NCBI GenBank assembly: GCA_000231825.2
Contig: JH720303.1
Location: 582,574-646,573, forward strand
Direction: 5' to 3'
Origin: Tetrahymena elliotti 4EA
Lineage: Eukaryota; Ciliophora; Oligohymenophorea; Hymenostomatida; Tetrahymenidae
DNA length: 64,000 nucleotides
The position numbers were made by a program, and so were the translations under genes. Shown here piece after piece: positions 1 to 11,366 of this stretch; the stretch's first letter is position 1, and each line of letters starts with the position of its first letter. The notes under the pieces are model-generated. The model made no database searches, had not been told where the DNA came from, and saw nothing but the letters and a program-made list of their open reading frames with translations.

Positions 1-177
1 CAAATAATAAGTTAAAAAATTTAAATTATAAGACTGTGTAAAGAATTAACTTTAAACCAAGGCTTACTGAAACAAATAATTTAAAATAACTTTACTAGTG
101 TATTATTATTTATGTACCGAAGTATGAAAAATAATATCAATATTTGCTTATCTAATATCAAAACTTTTTTAAAAAAT
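1..177. other. AT-rich flank, no gene seen
   Basis: No reading frame worth reporting was seen. The sequence is plain A/T-rich spacer leading into the first copy of the duplicated block. Confidence 0.5.
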
Positions 178-495
178 AATTACCCAAAAAATTACTTTTT
201 AAAAATTAAATTTTTAGATTAAATGTTGAAGAACTACCCTATTTTTAGAAAAAAAATTATTGATAAATTCTACTGAAAAAGCTGGTTTTGAAAACAAAAT
301 TTTTTATGTACGGGTTTTTAAATTAAATTTAAAATGCAAAAGATAAGCATATTACTTACGAATATTAGAATATTGAGTGATGATTAAATTTCAAAATTTA
401 AGTAAGAGCATAAACTTAGAAAACAAAGATGGTCTCATTTATATTTTCATAGTTTTCATCTTTGAAATATCATTATTAGGTAGAATTAGATTAAA
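178..495 (+). repeat. Left copy of a ~320-bp duplicated block
   Basis: This stretch aligns almost end to end with 2271-2592. Shared landmarks, in order, are aattaccc, agattaaatg, actaccct, attctactgaaaaag, the stretch gagtgatgattaaatt and tagaattagatta. Copies differ by scattered substitutions and small indels. The block carries the upstream region and the first codons of the gene that is complete at 2473-3633, so it is a promoter-plus-5'-end duplication. It marks the left end of a tandem two-gene duplication. Confidence 0.85.
380..495 (+). pseudogene. Truncated 5' copy of the 2473-3633 gene
   Basis: From ATG 380 the first 22 codons or so match those at 2473 (MIKxQNLSKxIxLENKDG, then I/Y/I/F). 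A small indel at about 447 then changes the frame, and similarity at DNA level stops near 495. Everything downstream of about codon 35 of the full gene is missing, and the membrane-protein copy follows within 120 bp. I infer a deletion inside the left unit of a tandem duplication. It is unlikely to make a functional product. Confidence 0.75.
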
Positions 496-614
496 AGTAA
501 GAAAGAGATTTGATTTGAATTAATACCATAAGTTGAATTAATAAAATTAAGATATATTTTAATAATTAATCATATTTTTTGAAAACAAAGAATATAAAAG
601 AATATTTTAATTTT

Positions 615-2183
615 ATGAAAGTAAGTAGAGCTATGAAAAAATTAAAAACAATTAAACAAAAAGCTTTATCCTTTCTAGTTGATTTTGCTTTATTCTTAGT
701 ATTTATAGGAGTAATAATAATACTTCAAATCATTTAATCTATAAGCTTTTCTGAAAAGGAAGCAAGCGATTTTAATTCTTAATGTTACTTTTCTATTTTA
801 TGGGTTACGTGTAATTGTGATTGGAATGACAACATCAATTTATGATTTGATAATATACTTTCTCAAAAAAGTATGCAAAAACTATTAACGCGGCTATCTA
901 TTTATAAAATTTACCTTTTCTGCAATATTTCTATTAGCTATGATTATAATCTTAGCTACTAAAAACTCAGGTGCTGTTGGATTTATAACAACATGTTTGG
1001 AAACAACTCATCTCTGTTAAATTCACTAAATTCTATATAAGTAAATAACTTTTAATTTTGAAAGTTTTTTATTAATATTTTTATATAAGCAAATCAAATA
1101 CTGTAATTAAGTGTATCTTGAACTACTGTTTCTTAGCTCTTATAGTGCCATCTTCATATCTCTGCTGCTTTTAGTATTATGAGATTTTTTAAATTTCAAA
1201 TGGCCTTTATTTTGGAATGATAGCAACATATATGGATCCTATTGGACTGTTAATATTTATATCTTTTAAGACTAATAAGCTTATAAAATTTTAGCTAAAT
1301 TAAGTAAATAATTATATTTGTTAAGTTAGTTAATTGTTATTTTCTAAATTATCAAAAGGATGATGGTGGAGATGAGATAGAATAAACTAAAATACAAAAG
1401 CTGTTAAATAAAAAAGATTAAAATAAACATTAGAAAACCACAAGAATAGTCATAATAATATATAATTTAATCTTTTAGTTCTTATCTATTTACTTAAATA
1501 CTAATGCAGCAGCAATAGAAGAAGTTTACAGATATAATGGATATATGTCTTAAATTATAGTTTATTATTAGTTGTTGTCATCTATTTACCATTCGTAAAA
1601 ATTTTAACAATAGAAGTTGGAGTAAATATATTGGTAGTAATTAACCTAATATTGTTTAGCTTAAAAATAGTTTAAGGTCTCCGAATTTTATATTTTTTTC
1701 ATGAATTTTCTCTTAATTTCTCAATAACAGCTGCTGGGCTTTCTCAAAGTAAGATTTTATTTATTTTTAATCTTAGTAATAAATATTTGAAATAAATAAA
1801 AAAGTCTTCCAATGCTAATTTCGACTCTCTTTTATGGTTTATTTAGCTTGGATCAATATGTTAGATTAGGTTTAGGCTTTAATATCTTTAGTTTTTTATT
1901 TCAAAACTATTCAAACAAAAAAATGTATTTCACAAACCCTTATCAATTTTTATATACCATCAAGACCTCTTATTTTAATTCAGAAATTTATCTTGAATCG
2001 TAAGTTTTGCCTATGATATAAATTGGGTTTGGTGTATTTTATTTAGCTCAATTTCAACTTTGTTATCAATTTTTCAAATTTTAAATAAAAAAACTTAAAC
2101 AAATCAATTGTGAAAACAAATAAAATAAAGGATATATATTAAAATTAAATAAAAATTAAGAAAATAATTAACTCTTTTATTGA
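615..2183 (+). pseudogene. Frameshifted copy of the multi-span membrane protein
   Basis: This is homologous throughout to the intact gene at 4564-6133. The same exon order is visible, with an intron at 1041-1089 in the identical place and another starting at the GTAAG near 1749, but the frame breaks at least three times. There is a net 2-nt loss near 790-850 (after the CYFS residues), a 1-nt loss near 1560-1620, and a 1-nt loss at the start of the last exon (about 1808). The last exon is open from about 1807 to TGA 2181. Hydrophobic spans are still recognisable. Either this is a decaying paralogue or the assembly has several indel errors here. The three separate breaks plus the deleted neighbour favour a true pseudogene. 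Confidence 0.7.
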
Positions 2184-2270
2184 TAACTTATTACATATAT
2201 ATTATATATAGTTTTATTTTTAAAAATCAGAATAAAGATTTTTTTTAAATTTATTTTTTATAATTACCCA

Positions 2271-2592
2271 AAAAGCTAGTTTTTTAAAATTAAATTTGTA
2301 GATTAAATGCTGAAGCACTACCCTACATTAAGAAAATAATTATTGGTTAATTCTACTGAAAAAGAATATTGATTTTGAAAATAAGTTTTTTATATGCGGG
2401 TTTTTTAATTAAATTTAAAATACGAAAGATAAGTATATTACTTACAAGTGTTAAGTGTTAGAATATTGAGTGATGATTAAATTACAAAATTTAAGTAAGA
2501 ACATAATCTTAGAAAACAAAGATGGTCAGATTTATATTTTTTCATAGTCTCCATCTCCAAAATATCATTATTAGGTAGAATTAGATTAGTTG
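2271..2592 (+). repeat. Right copy of the ~320-bp duplicated block
   Basis: This is the partner of 178-495. Here the block is followed by the complete gene, so this is probably the ancestral arrangement. It contains the upstream region and the first 40 codons of the 2473-3633 gene. Confidence 0.85.
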
Positions 2593-3633
2593 TAAAATTA
2601 ATAGATTGATCTCTCCTCTTAATATTTTTTAGATATTACATAATAAAAAAGTGAATTTTAGAAAATAATTAGCTAAATTCTTAAGAGCCTCTAAAATATT
2701 TTATCCTCATAACTAAAGTTTATCAATATTATTCAAAATAAAAAATCAATAGATAATTGTCACTCTCTAGAAACAAGTGATTAGGCTTTAGGTTAAAAAG
2801 AGCTTGAAAATTTATCATTGAAACATTCTGAAGACTTAAAAAGAGTAGAAGATATGACAGATTTAGGAATTTAGTAAATGAGCAATGAATATTATGAAGA
2901 AAATTTATCTGCAGTTATCTCAAATTATTTAGATCTTTAAATTTTTCTTTTAGAGAGCAAATGTGGCGATAAGATAAATGCTATCAATCCATTTTGCTTA
3001 GATATTAATAGTTACAGAGTTATAAAAATAGGTGATTTAACTCTACAAATAATAATAAATGAATACTGTAATAAAAAATATGATTTAAACTGTGAACTCC
3101 TTAATAAATTATAAGATTTAATTTAGTAAAATGAAGTTCCATATATTTCAGTTAGAAGCTTGAATCTTTAGCTCACTTCTTATTTTAATCATTTTGATTT
3201 TAGAAAATGTGAAATTAGTTGCTATTATGATGAAGAAAATCCTACTAAATTCTATTTAGATTTAGGAAAAATATAGGCTGAAAATATATATTCTACTTTA
3301 GATTTAGAACAAGATAATAGAATTTATATAAAGATTTTTTTCTCTTCTGATGATTTTCTTTGTAAAGTAACTAACCTGATAGAAACAGATTACTTCTAAA
3401 TATTCTTCAGAGATTAGAATAACTAATATCTTTCACATATTTAATATTCTAGTGTATTTGATGATAGAGTCTACTTTTATCTTACTAATAATTCAAACAA
3501 ACACTAAATCATATAATTACAAAAGAAAATTGACATTTTCTTGCTTTAATACATAACCCTTAAAAGCTATTCCATATAAGATTTATTATTGAACAATATA
3601 AATAATATTTTTTTAGACCTATTTTATGATTGA
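2473..3633 (+). CDS. Hypothetical protein, 386 aa, single exon
   Basis: This is an uninterrupted ciliate-code frame from ATG 2473 to TGA 3631-3633 (387 codons). A TGA lies immediately before the ATG, which supports the start. No domain was recognised. The protein is rich in N, I, L, D, Y and S, with several short hydrophobic/aromatic patches but no clear membrane span or signal peptide. The N-terminal 40 residues are duplicated, in broken form, at 380. It lies about 930 bp upstream of the intact membrane-protein gene, and the same order is kept in the decayed left unit, so the two genes were duplicated together. Function unknown. Confidence 0.75.
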
Positions 3634-4563
3634 ATTAAAATTTTATTTATTATTCTTATCTAACTGATTTCTACTCTAATTCATTTATATTTGTAAACTC
3701 AAAGATATTTTTTATTTCATCTATCAAACCATAAAATCTAATAAAAGATATTATTTTGACACATTTCTAATAATTTTATCTGTGTAAAAAAATCCTTTTT
3801 GATATTTTTTTTCTTGAATAGTAAAACCGAACAAAGTTAAAAGGCCTCTTGCTTTTTTTTTAAATATATTTTCTTATATTGATTGTTTGGAGAGAAATCA
3901 AAAATTTTTGAAAGAGTCATGTGAAAATTTTAGGATTTATGAATCATAAAACCTATCTATAATAGATTACAAAAAGTATTCAATTAAGTTATTAAGAATG
4001 AGATTTTATTAGAATTAATATATAAAGAAAAAGATAAAATAAAATTATCAATTTAATCAAATAAATAAATAAGATAAAAATTTATAAAATTTAATATTTT
4101 TAAAGAGTATCAAATTAATAATAATTTTTAAAATTTAAATTTATTTGTCTCAATACTATTCCTGCTGTATTGGAAACTTTTATTTTCAGAAATAGAATTT
4201 TCAAAAATAAAAATCGAAATGTGTTTCTTAAGGTTTTACTAAACTAGCATCTTGAATCTTTTTTGAAAGAGAAATTAAAAGAAATTTAAATGTTTTTGAG
4301 TAGTAAAATAAAAATTGATAAAGTTAATCTTTACTACACAAGGAATGCTAAATATTATATTTATTTTTTAGTAAATATTATTAAGCGCAATTTTCAATCT
4401 TTTACTCTATTTTTACAATAATCAAATTAATTTATTTACCAGGAAAGTCCTTATGAAAGAGATCTTTTTGATAAAAATCTTTTGTCTTTTAGATTAAAAT
4501 CAATCAATAACTCTAATAATTTAACTTATTAATAAAAAATACCTAATAAGAATAGGCATAAAA
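3634..4563. other. Intergenic spacer
   Basis: 930 bp of A/T-rich DNA between two same-strand genes. No convincing frame, RNA gene or repeat was seen. Confidence 0.5.
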
Positions 4564-6133
4564 ATGTCTAGAATTAATTTGCACAAATAAAAGCTTTTGG
4601 AATACTTTTACAATTTTGCTATATTCATACTAATTTTTGGAGCAGTTTCTTTCCTTCAAATTGTATAAACAACAACAATCTTTATAAATGGGAATTATGA
4701 TTCTGTAAATCACTTATGTTATTTTTCTAATCCTTGTTGGATTATGAAAATGATTACTATGGGTATTACAACTTTAACATATGATATAGTGCTTAGCTAT
4801 TTAAAGAAAAAAGCTAAATAATCAAAGAAAAGTCTATTAGTTATAAGGATAATTATATTTTTTATATTTTTAATTTCATTAATACTATTATTTGCCATGT
4901 AAAGAGATTTTTTAGTAACATTTATAACTACAAATCTTTACACTATTCATCTTTGCTAATTGCATTAAATATTTTACAAGTAACTTAGATTTAATTCAAC
5001 TTTTATTAATAACATATTTTAATGAATCAGAAACTCAACATGGATTATCAAGGGAATAATAAACTATTGTTTTGTGGCTCTAACTGTTCCATCGTCTTAT
5101 TTATGTGCTTTTTATTATATAGATAGTATTATTAAAGAGAGAGCCTTTATTTATGGAATGCTTGGTGGTTACTTAATGGTGATGGCTATTTTATTTGTTA
5201 TATCTATAAAGACTTAAAGATTTGAAAAAATATCTCTCGTCTTAGTATTCATTTTATTTGAAATTTTTTGGTAATAAACGTTATTATTGAAATAAATTAG
5301 TTAAATACAAATACTAGTAATTTATCTCTACTGAAAAATAATAGATATTCTAATATGAAGACTAAGAAATAAAAACAATCTAAAAATGTGTTGATCTTAA
5401 ATTCTCTAATATTTTAATTTATTTCTATTTATTTAAATACAAATGCTATGGATGTTTAAGAGGCTTATTTTGGATATAATTATGGTTATTTGCCTTAGGT
5501 TATTGCTTATGTATTTATTCTTTTTTTTTATTATCCACTGATAAAAATAGTAACAATAGAAGATGGAGTTAATATTTTAATTGCATTTAATATTTTTCTG
5601 GAAGCTATAACTATCATAGTAGAAGATAAATAGTATTAATTAACTAAATTTTAAATTAGCTTCTCTTTAATAGCAGGTAGTGTTTCTTAAAGTAAAAAAT
5701 TAATAAAACTTTATTAAACTACATCTATCTACAAATTTATTTATAAAAATTCTTTCAAAAATTAAAAGTGCTTCCTATGATGATATCTGATCTCTACATA
5801 AGTTTTTATGATTTATTTTAAGAAGATTACAGTGTTCGATTAAGCCTTGCTTTTTATTTACTTAGCTTTTTCTTACAGAGTTGTTAGTTTAAAGTTATGT
5901 TTAATTAAATTCCTTACGAATTTTATTTTGAATCAAATAATAATCGTGATTAATTAACTACAATTTAAGACTCATTAAAAACAAAAATACCTAGCATTTA
6001 TATAGGCTTTTTCTCTCTGGCTCTTATTTAATTTTACTCTTGCTATTCCTATTTTAGTAAGAAATTGTAAATTATTATTAAGAAGGATAAAATTAAATCT
6101 CAATTAATAGAAATCAGCCATAATACAAAGTGA
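4564..6133 (+). CDS. Multi-span membrane protein, 464 aa (intact paralogue)
   Basis: Four exons: 4564-4979, 5031-5270, 5318-5691 and 5769-6133. All phases agree and the only in-frame TGA is at 6131. The protein is dominated by hydrophobic segments. The first is around residues 13-34, followed by about 61-80 and 89-112, with several more in exons 2 and 3 (for example in the stretch beginning CFVALTVPSSYL) and two near the C-terminus; I count eight to ten. Short charged loops separate them. There is no signal peptide and no known transporter motif. Related copies lie at 615-2183 (broken) and 6750-8212 (diverged, sharing the A|GTAAA intron before the last exon). This looks like a lineage-specific expanded membrane family. 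Function unknown. Confidence 0.75.
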
Positions 6134-6749
6134 TCTGCTATATTATTAATTTATCTGATAAACTATTATTTAGAGGAAATGCTTTAATTATTAAATCATT
6201 TTTTTACAAAGACCTAGATTATAATAATAATTTATTTATTTATTGATAAAAAATAAATTTTAATCAGAAAAAATAAAAATACCAATTATTTTCTAATATA
6301 TATTGTACACTTTATATAAATATTTATTTAATTAATTAATTTTTACTGATTTTTGATCTTTTAAAATCTTTAAATTTGCATTTGAAAAAATTCATTTTTT
6401 CAAAATAATTTTATTGAAGATTATGAGTAAATATTATTTTTTGTAATAATTTAACTTTAATTAAACAAAAAAAATGATAATTATTTGTGGCTAATAAAAA
6501 ATATTTTCTCAAAATAAAAATAATGTATATATATGATGAAATATTTAAAAAATGTTTAATTTCTAATTATTTAAAATGAAAATTTTGAGTTTTTTAGTTT
6601 AGAGATTAAAGAAGGTGCAAATTATTGCAAGATATAATTAATTTATTATATTTACTAATTTTTACGAATTTTTTGTAGTTTCTGATGACCTCCTGATAAA
6701 AAATATAATTAAATTAATTTAAGGAAGTCTAAAAAAGAGATATTTTTAA
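6134..6749. other. Intergenic spacer
   Basis: About 615 bp, strongly A/T-rich. Nothing was recognised. Confidence 0.5.
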
Positions 6750-8212
6750 ATGAAAGTAACTCGCTATATTTCAGAGTTTTGCAGAATCTACTTTTGGCTT
6801 TATTTTAAAATTGGGTGTTATAACTCATTTTAAGTTCTAAAATTTATTGTAGTAGTAGTTTTAGTCAAAGATTTTGGATAAAAAAATCAATTAGAAGAAG
6901 ACATTTATTAGTATATATTACTTTTTTCTACATCTTTTGGCCTTCTAATACATACTTTTGTGTAGATCAAATAACTGAATAATAAAGTTGCATAGATATC
7001 TTTAGGAATTATTAAGTTTGCCTTTATATTATTGATGTCTTTAAATATTGTGATTAATTCATATTTATACATTTTTATAGCTTGCATCATTTTAGCTACA
7101 GATTTTTCGGCTACTCTAAACTTAATTTATGAGTAAATATTTGATAATTAAAATATATTCATGTCTTCTTTTATAAAACAAGTATATATCCTACTTACTA
7201 CAGATGTTAGATAATGGCAGTTATGACCACAGCAATTATGTTCTCAATAATTAACTATATTTATGTCAGCTAAAGTAGTAGCAGTAGTTCTAGTAGCAGT
7301 GGTATTAATCCTTATAATCAAATTGATTAGTCAGTTTTAATAACATTCACATGTATCTATGGCTTTGGTTAATTTTGTAATTATTTCATATTGAAAAAAA
7401 TAAATCCATAAGATAGTCCTCATAATAGTGTAAAATATTTTTTAATACTTTCTAGTTAAAAAGTAATTAATTATTCATAAAAACAAATAGGATGAGCTAG
7501 TGGATTTTAAATATACAAAATAAACCTTTGAAAAAGAAGAATTATTAAAAATATAAAAATGCAAAAAATTATCAGTCTTATTTTTAGTCTTTATTGTAGG
7601 GTTTAACCTTAATTATTATACAATAGCAAATTTGACTTAAACTTTTCCTAACGATCTAGAAATTTTATTATTAGCTTTATTCATGATATATTATGCATTT
7701 GTTCAGTAAGCTTTGGTTAATGTTTTTCCTATTTTAGATCTGGTAAATATTTATATTTTAGCTAATATGATGATTGTAGCTTAGCTTGAATTAATAAATG
7801 AAAATTCTATTTTACGTGCCTTAGGTCTTGCTATTATTTTCAGTAAAATTATTTTCTAACAAAATTGAAATGTTTAAATTTGGTTTAATTTTTTATAATG
7901 AATTAAATAGATTAGACAGTAATATTTGAAAAGTTCTTTAGGTAATATACAGGATTTATCTAGCCACATAAATGGATTAAAATAATTTTAGCGGTTTTTA
8001 TGATATTCTATGCTCTTAATGATATTGTTATTAAATCTATTGTAGGAGAGAATTCTTATAATGAAGAAATGAAACAAACTAGCTTTTTCTATTAAGCTTA
8101 TCAAATTGTTTAAAACGCATTGTCATTAGCACTGATTATCTGTTTTGAGATATTTCTAAAAAAAAATTTACCTTAATCATATTAAAGAAATATAATAATA
8201 TTATAATTGTGA
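6750..8212 (+). CDS. Multi-span membrane protein, 420 aa (third paralogue)
   Basis: Four exons: 6750-7132, 7204-7429, 7491-7842 and 7911-8212, with introns of 71, 61 and 68 nt. Phases are consistent and the stop is TGA 8210. The protein has many hydrophobic segments. A serine-rich loop (a run of nine Ser, about 7282-7308) sits between membrane spans in exon 2. The third intron interrupts a codon after its first base, just like the third intron of the 4564-6133 gene, and the hydrophobic pattern matches, so I treat it as a diverged member of that family. Sequence identity is low by eye. No function can be assigned. Confidence 0.65.
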
Positions 8213-9070
8213 GTAAATAAAAATACCATTTAGTTAAATTTATGTATTAAATTTTTCATTATTTATTTGTTTAATTTTTGATAACTTACTAAATTATATT
8301 ATTTATCCTCAAATAAGAATTAAGTATTCTATTGTAATCTTTACTTTAAAAACACGTTTGGAATAATAAAATTATACTACCCTTAATTTAAAAGAATAAG
8401 AAAAAATAATGAAACAAATTTTGAATATTAATTCTCGTTAAAAAAATGTTTATCCTTCTTAAAAAAAACTATTGTCACAACAAATATTTCATTCAAAATG
8501 CAGAAAAATAAAAAAATATTGCTTTAATTTAAAAATATAATGAATATCAATTCACATTTTCTGATTAATCAAAAAAATATGTCTTAATTTCTCCCATATT
8601 AGATAACCTCATACTGGTTTGTTCTTTTAAAAACAAATAAGGCAAATTTATTATTTTTGAAAGCCTAAAAAAATTATACATTTTTATTTGAATAAGAAAT
8701 AAAATTATTAGAAGTAATTCTGAAATTTTATATAAGCTAAGCTGTACTTATCTTTAAATTGTTAATAAATGTATGCAATTTTGTAAATTAATTAATAATT
8801 TTTAATAAATTTATGCTTTATTTAAATGTTAACTGAATTATTTTAAATAAAATTATGTGGAATTGAATATTAGTTTACATTAAAAGCTATCTTTGAAACA
8901 ATAATTTTTATAAATGATTGGTGAATAGATAAAAATATAATTCCTCTCATTTTTTCAAAAATTTTTATGTTAAATTAAATTTTATTAACACACTCACTTT
9001 CTGAAAACTATGGAAACTAGAAATTACAAAAATTATAATTTAAGTAAATAAAGTTATTTGCAGTAAAATA
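8213..9070. other. Intergenic spacer between convergent genes
   Basis: About 860 bp between the 3' ends of a plus-strand and a minus-strand gene. A/T-rich, with no feature seen. Confidence 0.5.
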
Positions 9071-10840
9071 TCAAACAATAGGAAATGGAAGATCAAGGTT
9101 ATTATATAAAACACGTTTTTTAATACTTGAAACTCCCTTAAGCTTGGACAATAACTTGAATTCTGAGGAATCCTATGATTTTATATTTGACAGAATTTTA
9201 TCTTCTTCAGGATTCCACAACATGTTTTCTTACTTTGTTTCTATGTAGACACTAAAATCTTTAAAACTACCACTTAAGCAATCAAGAATATCAATTACTT
9301 TTTCAACAGGCATTTTTATTTATTCTGCAACATACTGCATCATTGATTCAAATTAATCTTCTGGTATTCTATCATCATCACTAATTAAATCATAAACTTC
9401 TCTGGTCATAGATTTATTAGGTTATTCTAAGCCTGTTTAAGGTATTATGTATGGTTATTTATTAATTTGTAATCCTTAGAATTTAGGAAGAACAAGTGTT
9501 GTCTAGATTTTTGGTGGTTATTACTATACATTAGTGGTCATAGCTTAAGTTTTTTCTTGGAACACTAGTTAATTTTATTATTTCTTTTCTTATTTTAAGT
9601 TTGATTTTTACTGTTCTGGTTAAATGACTTGAGCTACTTTTTTTTCTTCTTACTAATTATTTTTTTTCTTTTTCTTTTAAATTTATTCAGGTAATTCATC
9701 TTCATCTTCCATCTCAACTTCTTTTTATTTTATTGTTGATTTCTTCAAACTAGGTCTCACTTCAAATTAAACTTAATTATTTGAATCTTCTTCCTTATCA
9801 TCATATACTTCTTCGTTCTGCATTCTTCCCGCTTGGTTCAAGAATGGAGGATATTACACTTATCCATACATGTAAGGGTTCATATAATAAGGAGGGAACA
9901 TCATTGGCTAATGAGTCTAAGGATCAAAAAACATTTGAGGTTTGTAAGGTGACATTCTACTATCTGGACCCATTTATTGTTAAGGGAACATAGGATATGA
10001 ATATCCTGGCATATAATAAGGCATAAACCCATTATGCATATTTTAAATAGAATTTTGTACGTTTACCCTCTTAGAAGGAGAAAAAGAAAACATATTAGGA
10101 GATTGAGGGTTATTTTCAAATTAATTAATTCTAGGAGACCTAACTGGAGTGTGAGAGGCAGATAAGTTATGATTGGAGCCAACTTAAAGAGTATTATTTC
10201 CCTTTTAAGCACCTTTGCTATTTTCAGAAGATTATCTTGGATCTTGCTTTTATATTCTTTGTAAGAATCTTTACCCCTTTTCATCTTTCTCAAATATTAA
10301 ATATCCTTTTAATCCATTAGCATCAATATAAGTAAGAATATTCTAATAATCATCTGATGTTAAATATCTCAAATAATCTTAATATCTAGATCTGATTGAT
10401 TCATATGATCTATTAACATAGCCCTCATCAGCAAGTTTTTAAAATTAAGATTTTGTTATCTATTCTTCCTTTGATCCTAAACAATAAATTATTTTTAAAT
10501 CTTCATAAATAGTATAAGGGTCTTTAGTATTTATTGAATTTAGCATAACTGGATGATACTATTCATGTTCACCCAACACAAACTCAATTAAATCCAAAGT
10601 AGTAACTTAAAATGATGCGGATGAAGGAGTATGATGATTGAATTCACCTTTTCCAGTAGATTTTGTTGATTACATCTCATATTACGATTTAATCAATTAT
10701 TGCTTAATTTTATCATTTAATGCTCTCTAGTATAATGATGCATATGGACTCTTAGCAACAGATTAATTTGATTTATATGTTGAAGCATTCTAGTAGTATT
10801 TCGAAATAGGTCTAACCTAGCTTATCTGATTATACAACAT
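9071..10840 (-). CDS. Rap1-like telomere protein (Myb-like + RCT-like domains), 589 aa
   Basis: A single uninterrupted ciliate-code frame runs from ATG 10838-10840 to TGA 9071-9073. Residues about 108-172 look like the Rap1 Myb domain: PYTIYED at the start, then NRSYESIRSRYQDYL and a following helix. The middle (about 175-470) is low-complexity, rich in P, Y, M, Q and N, and ends in an acidic EMEDEDE stretch and a Lys-rich run. The C-terminus (about 490-580) follows the Rap1 C-terminal (RCT) pattern: a three-helix part with LSGSFKDF, then LWNPEEDKIL, then a terminal LKGVSSIKKRV helix. In yeasts and animals, RCT binds shelterin partners such as TRF2 or Taz1. An N-terminal BRCT domain, present in most Rap1 proteins, is not evident. 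The domain order argues for Rap1; the identification is by pattern, not by alignment score. Confidence 0.55.
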
Positions 10841-11366
10841 GAACAAGAAATTGCTGAAATATTTTGAATATCTATTTTGCCTGTAGAAGGTATTATTTGT
10901 TTATTAATTAATAGTCAAAGATCAATCAAGTTAATTTAATATATCCAAACTATCTTTTAGTTTATAATTTTTATTATAATTAGTATAATAATATCAAGCA
11001 ATGCATAATATATTCAATCAAAGGAACATATATCAAACAGATATCGTTTATTATATGTTCAATTTTTGAGAAATTCAAATTGCATTTTATGAGAGGGAAA
11101 ATGTTTATTTACATTGAGAGAATGAATAAAAAACTCATTCTTATTTATGCTCAATTTTACTTTCTAATTTTAAAATTATTTTTTAGAGAAACAGATACAT
11201 TTTTTCTACATATTAATAGAGATTAAAACAGAGGGAAAATAAGTATTTATTTACATACAAAAAGAGAATGAAATATAAATTTATTCTTATTTACATCTTT
11301 TATTTTATTTTTTAATTTTAAATTTATTATTAAGCAAATAATTATTTTTTTTACTAATCAAAATTA
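10841..11366. other. Intergenic spacer
   Basis: About 525 bp between two minus-strand genes. It contains two similar short stretches around 11090-11150 and 11228-11300 (both with gagggaaaat...tatttacat...gagaatgaa), a small local duplication. Nothing else was seen. Confidence 0.5.

Noticed and set aside
1812..2003. Standard-code ORF of 63 aa
   Set aside because: It is part of the last exon of the frameshifted membrane-protein copy; the frame continues through TAA codons to TGA 2181.
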